A DNA stretch of 51,568 bases from an uncultured Clostridia bacterium (GCA_947632025.1 CANRNN010000013.1:1-51568); one strand, 5' to 3'. Numbered from the stretch's first letter, positions 15,927-25,096 are shown. A program made the numbers and translations. Notes: generated from the letters alone by a model not told the origin.

Positions 15927-16645
15927 TATTTATTCTCCTCCTTTTTATCAGCTTCTGCGGCTTTTTCGGAAATCTTTTCAGCAGCAGCCGTTTCTCCTGC
16001 CGCACTCGGACAACCTTCTCTGTTGGGGCAAGCCGCGCAGCCGGTTGCTTTCGGGGGCTGGCGGTTAGCTATCTTATTCACGAGAGCGATAAGGCAGCCC
16101 AGTACGAAAAATCCGCCCGCAGGAAGAATAAACAGCGTCATAGGCTCCATAAAGTTCGGGCAGACCTGAATTCCGAACCAAGTTCCCGAACCGAAAATTT
16201 CACGGATAGAACCCATACACAGCAGTGCAAGAGTAAATCCGATACCCATTCCTGCACCATCGAGAGCAGCCGCAGCGGGATTATTCTTGGAGGCGAACAT
16301 CTCCGCGCGTCCGAGAATTATACAGTTTACCGTGATAAGCGGCAGATATATTCCGAGCGCATCGTAGATAGCAGGGAGAAATGCCTGAAGTATCAACTGG
16401 ATAAGCGTAACAAATCCCGCAATGATAACTATGTATGACGGCAGGCGCACCGCCTTAGGAATTACCTTTTTGAGGAGTGAAATTACCACATTCGAGCAAA
16501 TAAGTACGAACGTTGCCGCCGCGCCCATTCCGATAGCGTTGGAAGCCATTGTGGTAATTGCAAGGGTCGGACACATTCCGAGTAGCGTTACAAGCGTCGG
16601 ATTTTCCTTGATAAGACCCTTGGTGAATTCTTTCATATAACTCAC
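15926..16645 (-). CDS. rnfE: Rnf complex membrane subunit RnfE
   Basis: The protein is 239 aa. It is a paralogue of RnfA with six helices and the matching cysteine motifs (LVTLLGMCPTLA near 18; LPLITVNCIILG near 110). The start is GTG 16645: GGAGG lies nine bases before it, while the next ATG would be about 18 bases away, and GTGA overlaps the rnfG stop by four bases. After the last helix there is a soluble tail of about 45 residues with CAACPNREGC, followed by an Ala/Glu/Lys-rich end. The clustered cysteines are not needed for the core fold and could hold a metal. Confidence 0.95.
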   Translation of the reverse strand: MSYMKEFTKGLIKENPTLVTLLGMCPTLAITTMASNAIGMGAAATFVLICSNVVISLLKKVIPKAVRLPSYIVIIAGFVTLIQLILQAFLPAIYDALGIYLPLITVNCIILGRAEMFASKNNPAAAALDGAGMGIGFTLALLCMGSIREIFGSGTWFGIQVCPNFMEPMTLFILPAGGFFVLGCLIALVNKIANRQPPKATGCAACPNREGCPSAAGETAAAEKISEKAAEADKKEENK

Positions 16646-17235
16646 AGTGCCTCACCTCCGTTCGTTGTCCATAAATCGTAAGCCTTAAGTGCAGTATTAA
16701 CGGCAAGCGCAACGCCTCTTGACGAGTAAGTCGCGGAAGTAACGCCGTTTACCTCGTTTTCGGCAGGAGCCGACTGATTCTTGACTATAGTTACCTCGCC
16801 GGATTTTCCTTTGAACATATCAAGGAAAGCGGGGTCATTGGTTTTAGTACCAAGTCCGGGAGTTTCTTCGCCTACGGAAACGACAGCCACGCCCGCTACT
16901 TTCTTCTCCTTAACTCCTACCATTATATCGTAGCCTTTTTTGTAACCCTTGACTACGGATTCAAACGCTATAGAGCCATCGGATTTCTTAAAGACCTTGG
17001 TGACATTCTGAAGATCCGCGATTCCGGAACCGGAAAAAAGCTCCTCCCACTCGCTTGTGGGTATCACGGAAAAATCATCCTTAGCGCCGCCGTAAATCGT
17101 AGTCAGAGCCGCTGCCTGTTTATCCGTGACAACATTTGAGGTGTCAACGTAGGTTGCGTTGTAGACCACAATTACAAGGCAGGAAATTATCGCGGCGATA
17201 AGCGCGAGGACTATTATCGGTTTTGCTTTTGCCAT
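16642..17235 (-). CDS. rnfG: Rnf complex flavoprotein subunit RnfG
   Basis: The 197-aa protein has one N-terminal membrane anchor (PIIVLALIAAIISCLVIVVY) and an extracytoplasmic FMN-binding domain. GVTSATYSSRGV near residue 165 corresponds to the S/T-G/S-A-T-x-T/S flavinylation motif in which the Thr carries covalent FMN. An ApbE-type flavin transferase would be needed and is not encoded in the window. The start lies one base after the rnfD stop; its end overlaps rnfE. Confidence 0.95.
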   Translation of the reverse strand: MAKAKPIIVLALIAAIISCLVIVVYNATYVDTSNVVTDKQAAALTTIYGGAKDDFSVIPTSEWEELFSGSGIADLQNVTKVFKKSDGSIAFESVVKGYKKGYDIMVGVKEKKVAGVAVVSVGEETPGLGTKTNDPAFLDMFKGKSGEVTIVKNQSAPAENEVNGVTSATYSSRGVALAVNTALKAYDLWTTNGGEAL

Positions 17236-17236
17236 A

Positions 17237-18196
17237 TTATTTGCCCTCCTTTGTCTTTGCGGGCTTTACAGCGCCCAGAGCCTTGGGAGCAGTGAATCTG
17301 TCGATAAGCGGAGTAAGGCAGTTCATTACGAGTATAGAGAACGAAACGCCCTCAGGCATTGTCGCAAACTGCCGTATAGCAAACGTTATAAGTCCGCAGC
17401 CTATTCCGAAAATAAGCTTACCCTTTGTGCTTAGAGGGGTCGTCGAATAGTCGGTCGCCATAAACAGCGCACCCAGAACCAGACCGCCCGACATAAGCTG
17501 ATAGAGCATAAAGTTCACGTCAAATCCGCCCTTGAAGAGCGAAAGCAGCGCGACTGTTCCGATAAAGCATACGGGCGTTACGGGGTGAACAACTCCGGTA
17601 AATATCAGGAACAATCCACCGATAAGCAGCGCAAGAATACAGGTTTCGCCCAAGCAGCCCGCGCGGTTTCCGAGGAACATATCCAAAAGGCTCGGAAGTT
17701 CCTCCGCCGAAGCAGCCAAGGGAGTTGCCGAAACCGTCGCGTCGACGCCCTCTTTCCACGAAAACGGCGCTGTCCACTTTGTCATTGACGCTGTAAACGA
17801 CAGCATAAGCGCTATTCTCGCGGTAATGGCAGGATTAGCGAAATTCTGTCCTATTCCGCCGAAAAGACATTTTACTATCACAATTGCTATAAAGCAGCCA
17901 ATGATCGCCATATATATCGGCAAATCAACAGGCAGATTGAACGCCAGCAACATTCCCGTTACGATAGCAGAAAGGTCGGACGTTGTGTTCTCGCGCTTTG
18001 TGATTTTATTGAACAAAAACTCAAACAGCACGCAAGCCGCACAGCAAATAACCGTAAGTACGACCGCCTTCACGCCGAAGATCCATGTTGACGCGATAAG
18101 CGACGGGAACAGCGCAATGATGACCGTAAGCATTATGCGCTGTGTCGACCATGCGCTTCTTATATGAGGAGAAGCCTCAACAAACAATTTACTCAT
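17237..18196 (-). CDS. rnfD: Rnf complex membrane subunit RnfD
   Basis: The 319-aa membrane protein opens with SPHIRSAWSTQRIMLTVIIALFP, typical of RnfD/NqrB. The VSATPLAA segment (about residue 150) holds the Thr that binds FMN covalently in this family. VNFMLYQLMSGGLVLGALFMATDYSTTP and the C-terminal FSILVMNCLTPLIDRFT helix are also characteristic. It sits between rnfC (ten-base gap) and rnfG. RnfD is part of the membrane ion path that couples ferredoxin oxidation to H+ or Na+ export. Confidence 0.96.
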   Translation of the reverse strand: MSKLFVEASPHIRSAWSTQRIMLTVIIALFPSLIASTWIFGVKAVVLTVICCAACVLFEFLFNKITKRENTTSDLSAIVTGMLLAFNLPVDLPIYMAIIGCFIAIVIVKCLFGGIGQNFANPAITARIALMLSFTASMTKWTAPFSWKEGVDATVSATPLAASAEELPSLLDMFLGNRAGCLGETCILALLIGGLFLIFTGVVHPVTPVCFIGTVALLSLFKGGFDVNFMLYQLMSGGLVLGALFMATDYSTTPLSTKGKLIFGIGCGLITFAIRQFATMPEGVSFSILVMNCLTPLIDRFTAPKALGAVKPAKTKEGK

Positions 18197-18206
18197 CAGC
18201 GTTTCC

Positions 18207-19520
18207 TCACTTTCCCTGTTGTTTCATTTTCGTCTGGCGCAGAAAATCCTTCGCAAGCTGATTCTTCTCTGCCAAAGGACGTTTCGCGGGACAAACGAAG
18301 CTGCACGCTCCACAATTCATACAGAGGTTGACCTTCAGTTCGTCCAGAGCCGCGGCATCGCGAGCGTCATAAGCGCTTTCAAGCTCCGTCGGGCGGAGAT
18401 TTACTGCGCAGGCTCTTACACATCTTCCACAGCGTATGCAGGCGGTGGTTTTTCTTTCGACCGTATCGCCGAACAGCAAAACGGCGTTGTTTGTTTTTCC
18501 GAGCGGGGTATCGGGATCAAACGCGCACGCACCCATCATCGGTCCGCCGAGAACAATTCTGTCGGGCTGACGGCGAACGTCCGCAAATCCTACGATATTA
18601 TGGAGCAAAGTTCCTACCGGAACGAAGAAATTCGCGGGAGAATTGACAATATCTCCGTCGATCGTAATTCTTCTCTGAACGAGCGGAACGCCCGTTTTCA
18701 CATAACTGTAGATAAATCCTGCCGTTGAAACATTCATTACCATACAGCCGACGTCGGACGGGAGTTTCCCCTCGCCGACTATTCTTCCCGTCAATGTATG
18801 TACGAGAACCTTTTCAGCGCCCTGAGGGTATGCTGACGGAAGTTTTTGCACCTTTATATTCGGGTATCTCACACAAAGTTTGGTAAGCTTATCAATAGCC
18901 TTCGGCTTGTCGGCTTCGATACCGATTATTGCGTGAGGTATTTCAAGCTTCGTCATTACCAGATCAATTCCCGCAAGAACGTTGTCGGAATTTTCAATAA
19001 GCTCGCGATAGTCGCTCGTGATATACGGTTCGCACTCCGCGCCGTTCAGGAGCAGGTAATCAATAGTGACCTTGCTTCTGTCATAAGCGAGCTTGACATG
19101 CGTAGGAAAGCCCGCACCGCCAAGACCCACAGCGCCGCTTTCGCGGACAGCCTTGATAAAATCCTCACGGGTGTCAATTTTCGGAGGTTTTATGCCCTCA
19201 TACATATCGTTTTTGTTGTCGTTGGTGATGACGACAGTTTTGACGTATCTTCCGCCGACATTCATAACGTCCTTTATCTCCTTTACCACGCCGCTTACGG
19301 ACGCGTGGACGGGAGTGGACATAAACGCCTCGGTATCGCCTATTTTCTGTCCGATCTTCACCTTATCCCCTACCTGAACGCAGGGCTCGCAGGGCGCTCC
19401 GATATGCTGGAGCATACTCACCGCGACCTCCTCAGGAGCGGGGATCTTTCTGGTCGACAGTTCCGCGGAACCGCTGAAATGCGGCAGATGCACGGAATGC
19501 AGTTTGCCCAAAATAATCAT
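18207..19520 (-). CDS. rnfC: Rnf complex NADH-side subunit RnfC
   Basis: The 437-aa protein has the N-terminal barrel (VHLPHFSGSAELS), an NADH/FMN-binding region (GLGGAGFPTHVKL), the LLLNGAECEPYITSDYREL segment, and two 4Fe-4S motifs at the end (CIRCGRCVRACAV, CMNCGACSFVCP). It passes electrons to NAD. The operon order CDGEAB is the clostridial one. The start is uncertain: GGAAAGGA directly abuts ATG 19520, while an in-frame TTG at 19511 is nine bases away and would give MGKLHSVHLP. The gene follows a 122-base gap with competing hairpins. Confidence 0.95.
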   Translation of the reverse strand: MIILGKLHSVHLPHFSGSAELSTRKIPAPEEVAVSMLQHIGAPCEPCVQVGDKVKIGQKIGDTEAFMSTPVHASVSGVVKEIKDVMNVGGRYVKTVVITNDNKNDMYEGIKPPKIDTREDFIKAVRESGAVGLGGAGFPTHVKLAYDRSKVTIDYLLLNGAECEPYITSDYRELIENSDNVLAGIDLVMTKLEIPHAIIGIEADKPKAIDKLTKLCVRYPNIKVQKLPSAYPQGAEKVLVHTLTGRIVGEGKLPSDVGCMVMNVSTAGFIYSYVKTGVPLVQRRITIDGDIVNSPANFFVPVGTLLHNIVGFADVRRQPDRIVLGGPMMGACAFDPDTPLGKTNNAVLLFGDTVERKTTACIRCGRCVRACAVNLRPTELESAYDARDAAALDELKVNLCMNCGACSFVCPAKRPLAEKNQLAKDFLRQTKMKQQGK

Positions 19521-19553
19521 TCCTTTCCATATTTCCTTGACGGCAAATACCTC

Positions 19554-19599
19554 GGTTTACAGCCTAAACCGCCTTCCCATTCGATAATGAAAAGGCGGT
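19554..19599 (-). promoter_or_regulatory. Two overlapping hairpins upstream of rnfC
   Basis: ACCGCCTT (19568-19575) can pair with AAGGCGGT (19592-19599). GGTTTA (19554-19559) can pair with TAAACC (19565-19570). The two share bases 19568-19570 and exclude each other. Neither is followed by a clear U-run on the minus strand, so this could be a weak end for the upstream ATPase gene or a regulatory leader for rnfC. I see no convincing promoter in the gap. Confidence 0.4.
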
Positions 19600-19642
19600 C
19601 GGTATATTACCGCAATAATTCCACTGTAATAAATTTCCGAAA

Positions 19643-22600
19643 TCAGAACATTTCGATATTGCCTATATCATCTTTTTTCTCAGGGGAGAGCGACTCGGTC
19701 GCTGGACGACGGGGCTTAACGCCCTCAGGAGGCGGGTATCTGGGTGTCATAGCAGGCTTACCCTGAGCAGCGGCAGGCTTTGCCTCAACTTTCGGTTCTT
19801 CCTTCGGGGTTTCGGCGGGAGTTTCGGGGAAAGCAGGCTCACTCTGCTGAGAGTGGTCGACGTTTCTCACGTTGTCCTCATACCATTTTGCCGCCATCAT
19901 CGGGCTTAAAATAATATCAAGCACCTCATGAGGACCTTCCGTCACGTTTTCGGGGATAACGTTTCCGCCGTTGGGGTCGGGCTCGCATATATCAAAGCTG
20001 ACCTGTCTGCGGAACTTTATCCTGCAATACAAAAACTCAGGCGGGATATGCTCTATCTGAGCTATTTCCTCAAGCCATAGGAACGGCGTCATACCGCCGA
20101 TGCTGATGTCGTCGATAAGCCACCCCGCTGCCTGATCCGCGTCGTTATGGCAAAGGTACAGCGCGAAGCGGAATTTCTGCTCCTTCTCGCCGTTCATAAG
20201 TCCTATGGTAAAATTCTTGACGATAAAGCTGTTAAGGACGCTCTTTTCGTATCCGCAGCACGGGCAGACGCCGCCATATCCGAAGAGCTTCGCGTTTACG
20301 TCGCGTGCAAAATAATTCCTGTAAACTTTAGGCTGACGCTTTTCAAATATAGAAATTCTTCTGATTTCATTTGTGAGGTAGTCGAATTCCTTTTTGGAAA
20401 TCGTCGGAACGGGCTTGTAGTAATACGGCAGCTGATCAAGCAGCATAATGTTCGGTTCTTCCGTTCCCGAATAAAGACCGCGCAGAAGATTCTTGTTTAC
20501 TCCCGTAAGGATAAATTCCACGAATCCCGCATACTGCGGCTTGGTCATATTGTCGCGGAGAATGACGAGTTTCACGCTCTTGGACATATCTTCCGGAGAG
20601 ATAGGGGCGGACATATCCACTATTTTCATCAATTTCTCGTCAGCGGAAAGCAGCGCTATCTTGTCAAGACCGAGGTCACAGACGTAAATTTTCGCCAAAG
20701 CCGCCTCAACAGTATCAGCGTTTCTGCATTCCGGCAAAACCGACAGGATATCCTGCGTATCGAAAGAGAATCTTCCCTGACTGTGCGGGAAATCGAACAC
20801 TCGGTTGTTTATGAGCCCGCTCTCGATAATTGCGTAAACATCTCCTACGATGTCGAGCAGCTCGGCATTTGAGATATTAGGCGGTATCATAAACTGCTTT
20901 CCGTAAACGGAGAAGCGGTAGCGCTTATTGATATCCAGTGCGAGAGTTACCTCTCCGCCTTGACTCTTTATCTCTTTCAGGAACTGAATGGTATCCTTAC
21001 CGTTGGTAAAGGAGTTTACCATCAGCGTTACGACCTGATTGAATATCTGGTGATTCTCGAAGCGCATTTCGTGTGCCGCGAGTGTATCGTATGCCTTTTT
21101 GAGGTTACTGATATTTATTTTGGATATCTCAAACTGAATGGAAGCCGTTCCGGAAGTAATGACAAACTGGAAATACTTCATTGAGATGCGGTAATTTTCA
21201 CCGAACATCTCGTCGATAACAGAGAACGCGTCTGCAAGAGCGTTTTCGTCGGCTACCGAGCCGTTTACGATACATTCGTTAAGCTTCAGCGATATAATGC
21301 TCTTGAAGTATGCGGAAAGCTCATAGTCCTTTATCTTCTTTCCATACGATTCCATATTGAACCGCAAGCCTTCAAGGAAGAACGAATAAAGGAACTCCTC
21401 GCCGCCCTCGTCCGTACCGGGCTCCTGCCAATTGTACTTTGCGACGAGGACGTGGTTGTCGTCCTTGCCGTACCAGTCGTTCATCTGGTCAATATCTTCG
21501 TAGAGCGCTTTTGCCGCTGCGCCGTCCTCATGCTCCTCCTTTGTTACGGAACGCTCGGTGAAAAAACCGTGGCTGCGAAGCTCTCTGAACGCTATCGGGT
21601 TTTCGATCTGCGGGAACTGTACCGAAACGCTGTTTCCGAACTTCTCACGCAGACCTTTCGCGATATTGCTTGTATTTACATAATTGTAAAAGAACTCAAA
21701 AACAAACTGTCTGGGTCTTAACATATAAAGCTCAGGCTTATCCTGACGAGGCATAAGCTCCAGCACGAACATCTTGCGGTAATCGTCGGCTACAGCCATA
21801 ATGCCCTGCTCTATCTTCGCGGAGCATTCCTCTAAGGAATCGTACTTTATTCCAGAACGGTTATTTGTTATATACTTATTCGGAACGGATACGAAGAACG
21901 CCGACAGCTGCTCGTCGACAAACTCCTTGGAATTTGCGCGGACAAAGCCCGTGAGCTCGAATGTCGAAAAGTAATTGTAGTTGGACATCAGCACCTTTGC
22001 CGCGTCGCGCTTCGTCCCCGAAATAGCGTAAGGAATAAGGTAAGTGAAGCCGTCGTGTTCGGCAGTTATAAAGTCCGCGACGGATTTTCCGTTCTCTGAA
22101 AAGCGGACTTTCATAATATCATGTTCGTCTTTGCGGTACTGTTGTATTTTGTAGACGACCTCGCGGTTTCCGAAATTTAACACAGCGAGGTTGATCGTGC
22201 GTTCCATACACTCGGTGTCGTCGTTTGCTGTGAGGTTCTTTTTACGAACAAACGCGAAGCACAGATCCACCATATTGATATAAACGCCCTTTTTCGAGGT
22301 GAGCGTAATGAGGTTTTCGTGGAGTGCGGACTGTTCGTTTTCGGGGAGTGCGAATACTATTTCCGTATGCGGGAAATGCTCATCTGTAAGCTGAAGCTCG
22401 CGCACCTTCAACGTTCCGTCGTCATTTACGACACGCAGCGAATAATTGTTCGAGCGCATCTTGAACCAGTCAACGTTTGCGAAAACGCTCTTCGCGCCCA
22501 GACCGAAACGTCCCTCACGTCTTTTATCCCCGTCGTTTCTTCCGACGGAAAGATAATAGAACACCTGTTCCAGACGGAATCCTGTTTCGTTATAAGTGAG

Positions 22601-22921
22601 TTTTACCTGTCCCTCGTCGAGGAACTCTATCATTACCTTAATGTCGGGAGTTTCATAATCGCAGCCGAACACGTTCTGCAAAAGCTCGCGGATAATGGAC
22701 TCACGGGGATAATCCTTCGCGATACCCGCCATATTTACCGCGCCTCTGCTCGCGTAGATGTTATTGAAATAGTCCTTGAACGGCGCGCTGTCGATCTCTC
22801 CCGAATCGAGCCTGCGCTGAATATCCTCGACGACGTTTTTCATTCCCTCTTTGTCGCCGGCGGTATTTCGTTCAAAAAAGTCGCCCAGCAGCTTTTCTAC
22901 CGTTTCATAGCTTCCAGCCAT
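19643..22921 (-). CDS. Hsp90/MutL-type (GHKL) ATPase with C-terminal Cys cluster
   Basis: The 1092-aa protein is of an unrecognised family. Residues about 70-150 form a Bergerat ATP site: N-box RELLQN (E79, N83) and lid GRFGLGAK (137-144). Motif II reads NETGF at 111-115, with Asn where Hsp90/MutL have the adenine-contacting Asp. A long middle region of about 700 residues has no motif I know. CPCCG at 886-890 and a CH pair at 924-925 may form a zinc site. From about 1025 the tail is Pro/Glu/Lys-rich and probably disordered. It lies 76 bases after the helicase-like gene and is surely in one unit with it. A CCGTGC/GCACGG hairpin sits in that gap. Codon style matches its neighbours, so recent transfer is not evident. 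Confidence 0.75.
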   Translation of the reverse strand: MAGSYETVEKLLGDFFERNTAGDKEGMKNVVEDIQRRLDSGEIDSAPFKDYFNNIYASRGAVNMAGIAKDYPRESIIRELLQNVFGCDYETPDIKVMIEFLDEGQVKLTYNETGFRLEQVFYYLSVGRNDGDKRREGRFGLGAKSVFANVDWFKMRSNNYSLRVVNDDGTLKVRELQLTDEHFPHTEIVFALPENEQSALHENLITLTSKKGVYINMVDLCFAFVRKKNLTANDDTECMERTINLAVLNFGNREVVYKIQQYRKDEHDIMKVRFSENGKSVADFITAEHDGFTYLIPYAISGTKRDAAKVLMSNYNYFSTFELTGFVRANSKEFVDEQLSAFFVSVPNKYITNNRSGIKYDSLEECSAKIEQGIMAVADDYRKMFVLELMPRQDKPELYMLRPRQFVFEFFYNYVNTSNIAKGLREKFGNSVSVQFPQIENPIAFRELRSHGFFTERSVTKEEHEDGAAAKALYEDIDQMNDWYGKDDNHVLVAKYNWQEPGTDEGGEEFLYSFFLEGLRFNMESYGKKIKDYELSAYFKSIISLKLNECIVNGSVADENALADAFSVIDEMFGENYRISMKYFQFVITSGTASIQFEISKINISNLKKAYDTLAAHEMRFENHQIFNQVVTLMVNSFTNGKDTIQFLKEIKSQGGEVTLALDINKRYRFSVYGKQFMIPPNISNAELLDIVGDVYAIIESGLINNRVFDFPHSQGRFSFDTQDILSVLPECRNADTVEAALAKIYVCDLGLDKIALLSADEKLMKIVDMSAPISPEDMSKSVKLVILRDNMTKPQYAGFVEFILTGVNKNLLRGLYSGTEEPNIMLLDQLPYYYKPVPTISKKEFDYLTNEIRRISIFEKRQPKVYRNYFARDVNAKLFGYGGVCPCCGYEKSVLNSFIVKNFTIGLMNGEKEQKFRFALYLCHNDADQAAGWLIDDISIGGMTPFLWLEEIAQIEHIPPEFLYCRIKFRRQVSFDICEPDPNGGNVIPENVTEGPHEVLDIILSPMMAAKWYEDNVRNVDHSQQSEPAFPETPAETPKEEPKVEAKPAAAQGKPAMTPRYPPPEGVKPRRPATESLSPEKKDDIGNIEMF

Positions 22922-22997
22922 TACTCTGCCCCATTTCTCCGTGCTTGTATGACCTTACGCGCCGCACGGTTGACGCGTTTTTGGTTTTGAGATCCAA

Positions 22998-24950
22998 TTA
23001 AAAACCGTCATTATAAATTTTTATATAATCCTTGAAAGAGCGGTCGGAATCCTGTTCCTTGGCTCTGTATTTCCATATTCCGTAAAGAGCGGGATATTGC
23101 AGGCAGTCGTTCAGACCGCTTATCTCCTGCTTTATTTTCAGGTGGAAATTGCCGACGTTCTTGTGAAGCTCGTCGATCTCTTGCTTCGCGCTGTTAAGTC
23201 CGGGGATCATTTCCGAAGCGAATGGCTCGTTTGAGAACGAGTCGCTTGCGAAAGATGCAGCCATTTCGTCCCTGCGCGGAGCTTTTTCAAGCTTTCCGTC
23301 ATTTGTCACGCAAAGTCCGCCGAGAGAGTTTACAGCGTTATTTATATCGGATTCCGAAGCTCCGTCCGAAAGTCCGAAGAGCTTATATATTTTCTTCAGC
23401 TGTTCCTCCGCAAACTCCGAAAGCTCCTTGCCCGAACCGATTTTTTCCGATCCGGCGACAGGATACTCGCACTTTACTTTCTTGATAAGGTCAAGGCAGT
23501 TATCTACCTGCTTTGCGAAGTCGCGGATATATTTGAGGTCGGCGACAAGTTCGTTCAGGCACTGACCCTTTTCTTTCACATCGAGCAAGATATTTCTGGC
23601 GGGCAGCGCTCCGCAGAAGCCCGCATCAAGCTGCGAATAGAGTGCCTTATTGAGCATACAAGAATCGAAAACTCCGTTCTTATCACGGAATATCACGAAT
23701 TTTCTCTGAGCTTCTCTCGCCGTGCCGTGTCGGGTCATTCTTCTTTCGAGAAGAACGGGCGAAAGCGGAAGCTCGTAATTGACTATGCAGGTAATATCCT
23801 CAAAACCCTCGCCTACGGTTCCGAGGTCGTCGAAGCCTATAAGCACCTTCGGGTGGACTTCGCTTGTTTCCACTGCAAGGTTTCCGGTTATATCCTCGTC
23901 CTTGAAAAGACCGCCGCGTGCGTAATGAAGCTCCGGTCCGTAAAGGCAACCGAGCGCCTTGTGCAGATATTCGGAGGTGTTCTTATCGCAGCAGTATATC
24001 ATAAGTCTGCCCGAAGAATCCGCCAGAACGTCGTCGCAAAGTTTAAGCAGAGCGTCCAGCTTCTTGTCGAACGTTCTCAGATCCTCAACATCTGAGCGGG
24101 TAAAATAGCTTTTTGAGTAGATTTTCTTTTCCTTTTCAAACTTATCGCAGTCGAACTGCTCGAAAACGTTGCCGCCGAATTTATAGGTAGGAAGTCCCGT
24201 GCGCAGATCTACACGGCGGCGCAGTCCTGTTAAAGCGTCCTCCGCGAACTCGTAATCAACAAAAACAACATCTCTCGTGAATCCGTCGGTGTAGAGCGGC
24301 GGATTGAAGTAGCGCATTACCGGATTTGACTCTGAAAGTTTGGAAGCTTCCTCATTAAACTCGATCTCATCGGCTTTTGCGGAAAGGTCGCCGCTGTCCA
24401 ACACAGACTTTACGAGGGACGCCAGTGCTTTCTTATCGTCCTCGGTTTTCGCGGGGAACGGTGAGTTTATTAGCAGTCTTTCGCTGTTCCAGATTATAGC
24501 ATTTTCGTATTTTGAGTATTCAGGAACACCTGTATTCTGTTCCTCGTCGATTATTATTAGATTCCACAGAAATCTCTTGGAAATTTTCTTTTTTAGAATA
24601 TTCTCTCCGACGAGAGCGTCTTTGGAGATGATGTAAAGACTTGCGCCGAACTCGCTGAAAAACAGCAAAGAATTCGACCCACCGGAGATAGTTTTGAAAT
24701 CCGCGCCTATTGTCGTCACCATTACCTTATACCAGCTGTACATTTCGGCGGACTCGGTTATGATAAGTATATTCGGATTTTCCTGCTCCGCGAGTACGTC
24801 ATAGACACACAGTCCCGCTTTGGTATATTTCTCCGAGCCGAACTCGCTGCAATTAACGGCAAACCCGAACCTGCGAAGTTTTTCGGGCGCGGAAAGATTC
24901 GCGGCGGAAAGATTCAATCCCACCAGCGGCATATACTTCAAGTTACTCAA
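22998..24950 (-). CDS. RapA/SNF2-like helicase-fold protein, degenerate Walker A
   Basis: The 650-aa protein aligns by eye with RapA/SNF2 enzymes. EFGSEKYTKAGL at 36-47 corresponds to E-G-LGKT-EAGL but reads GSEKYT, losing the second Gly and the Thr while keeping Lys. Motif Ia is NILIITES (60-67), motif II DEEQ (135-138), motif III LLINSP. Lobe 2 has GTVGEGFED (377-385) and LERRMTRHGTAR (401-412), the motif VI arginines. The last about 170 residues are helical and unknown. The start is TTG 24950: GGAGGT lies seven bases before it. It has its own promoter and is followed by the GHKL ATPase, a likely partner. Confidence 0.75.
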   Translation of the reverse strand: MSNLKYMPLVGLNLSAANLSAPEKLRRFGFAVNCSEFGSEKYTKAGLCVYDVLAEQENPNILIITESAEMYSWYKVMVTTIGADFKTISGGSNSLLFFSEFGASLYIISKDALVGENILKKKISKRFLWNLIIIDEEQNTGVPEYSKYENAIIWNSERLLINSPFPAKTEDDKKALASLVKSVLDSGDLSAKADEIEFNEEASKLSESNPVMRYFNPPLYTDGFTRDVVFVDYEFAEDALTGLRRRVDLRTGLPTYKFGGNVFEQFDCDKFEKEKKIYSKSYFTRSDVEDLRTFDKKLDALLKLCDDVLADSSGRLMIYCCDKNTSEYLHKALGCLYGPELHYARGGLFKDEDITGNLAVETSEVHPKVLIGFDDLGTVGEGFEDITCIVNYELPLSPVLLERRMTRHGTAREAQRKFVIFRDKNGVFDSCMLNKALYSQLDAGFCGALPARNILLDVKEKGQCLNELVADLKYIRDFAKQVDNCLDLIKKVKCEYPVAGSEKIGSGKELSEFAEEQLKKIYKLFGLSDGASESDINNAVNSLGGLCVTNDGKLEKAPRRDEMAASFASDSFSNEPFASEMIPGLNSAKQEIDELHKNVGNFHLKIKQEISGLNDCLQYPALYGIWKYRAKEQDSDRSFKDYIKIYNDGF

Positions 24951-25067
24951 TTATCGCACCTCCGAACATATTTCAAGCAAACAGGCAGACAAAAATTCCG
25001 CGCCGAAACATTCATTTTCCGACGCATTTATGAATCTTGTCCAAACATACAAATACCCTGTAACTTA

Positions 25068-25096
25068 ATTATACACCAAATATTTAATTATTACAA
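25068..25096 (-). promoter_or_regulatory. Promoter of the helicase/ATPase pair
   Basis: On the minus strand TTGTAA (25091-25096), a 17-base spacer and TATAAT (25068-25073) occur about 120 bases before the TTG start. Confidence 0.65.

Noticed and set aside
22922-22997. Promoter between the helicase-like and ATPase genes
   Set aside because: No -35/-10 pair is convincing; the CCGTGC/GCACGG hairpin there is more likely an mRNA structure within one transcript.
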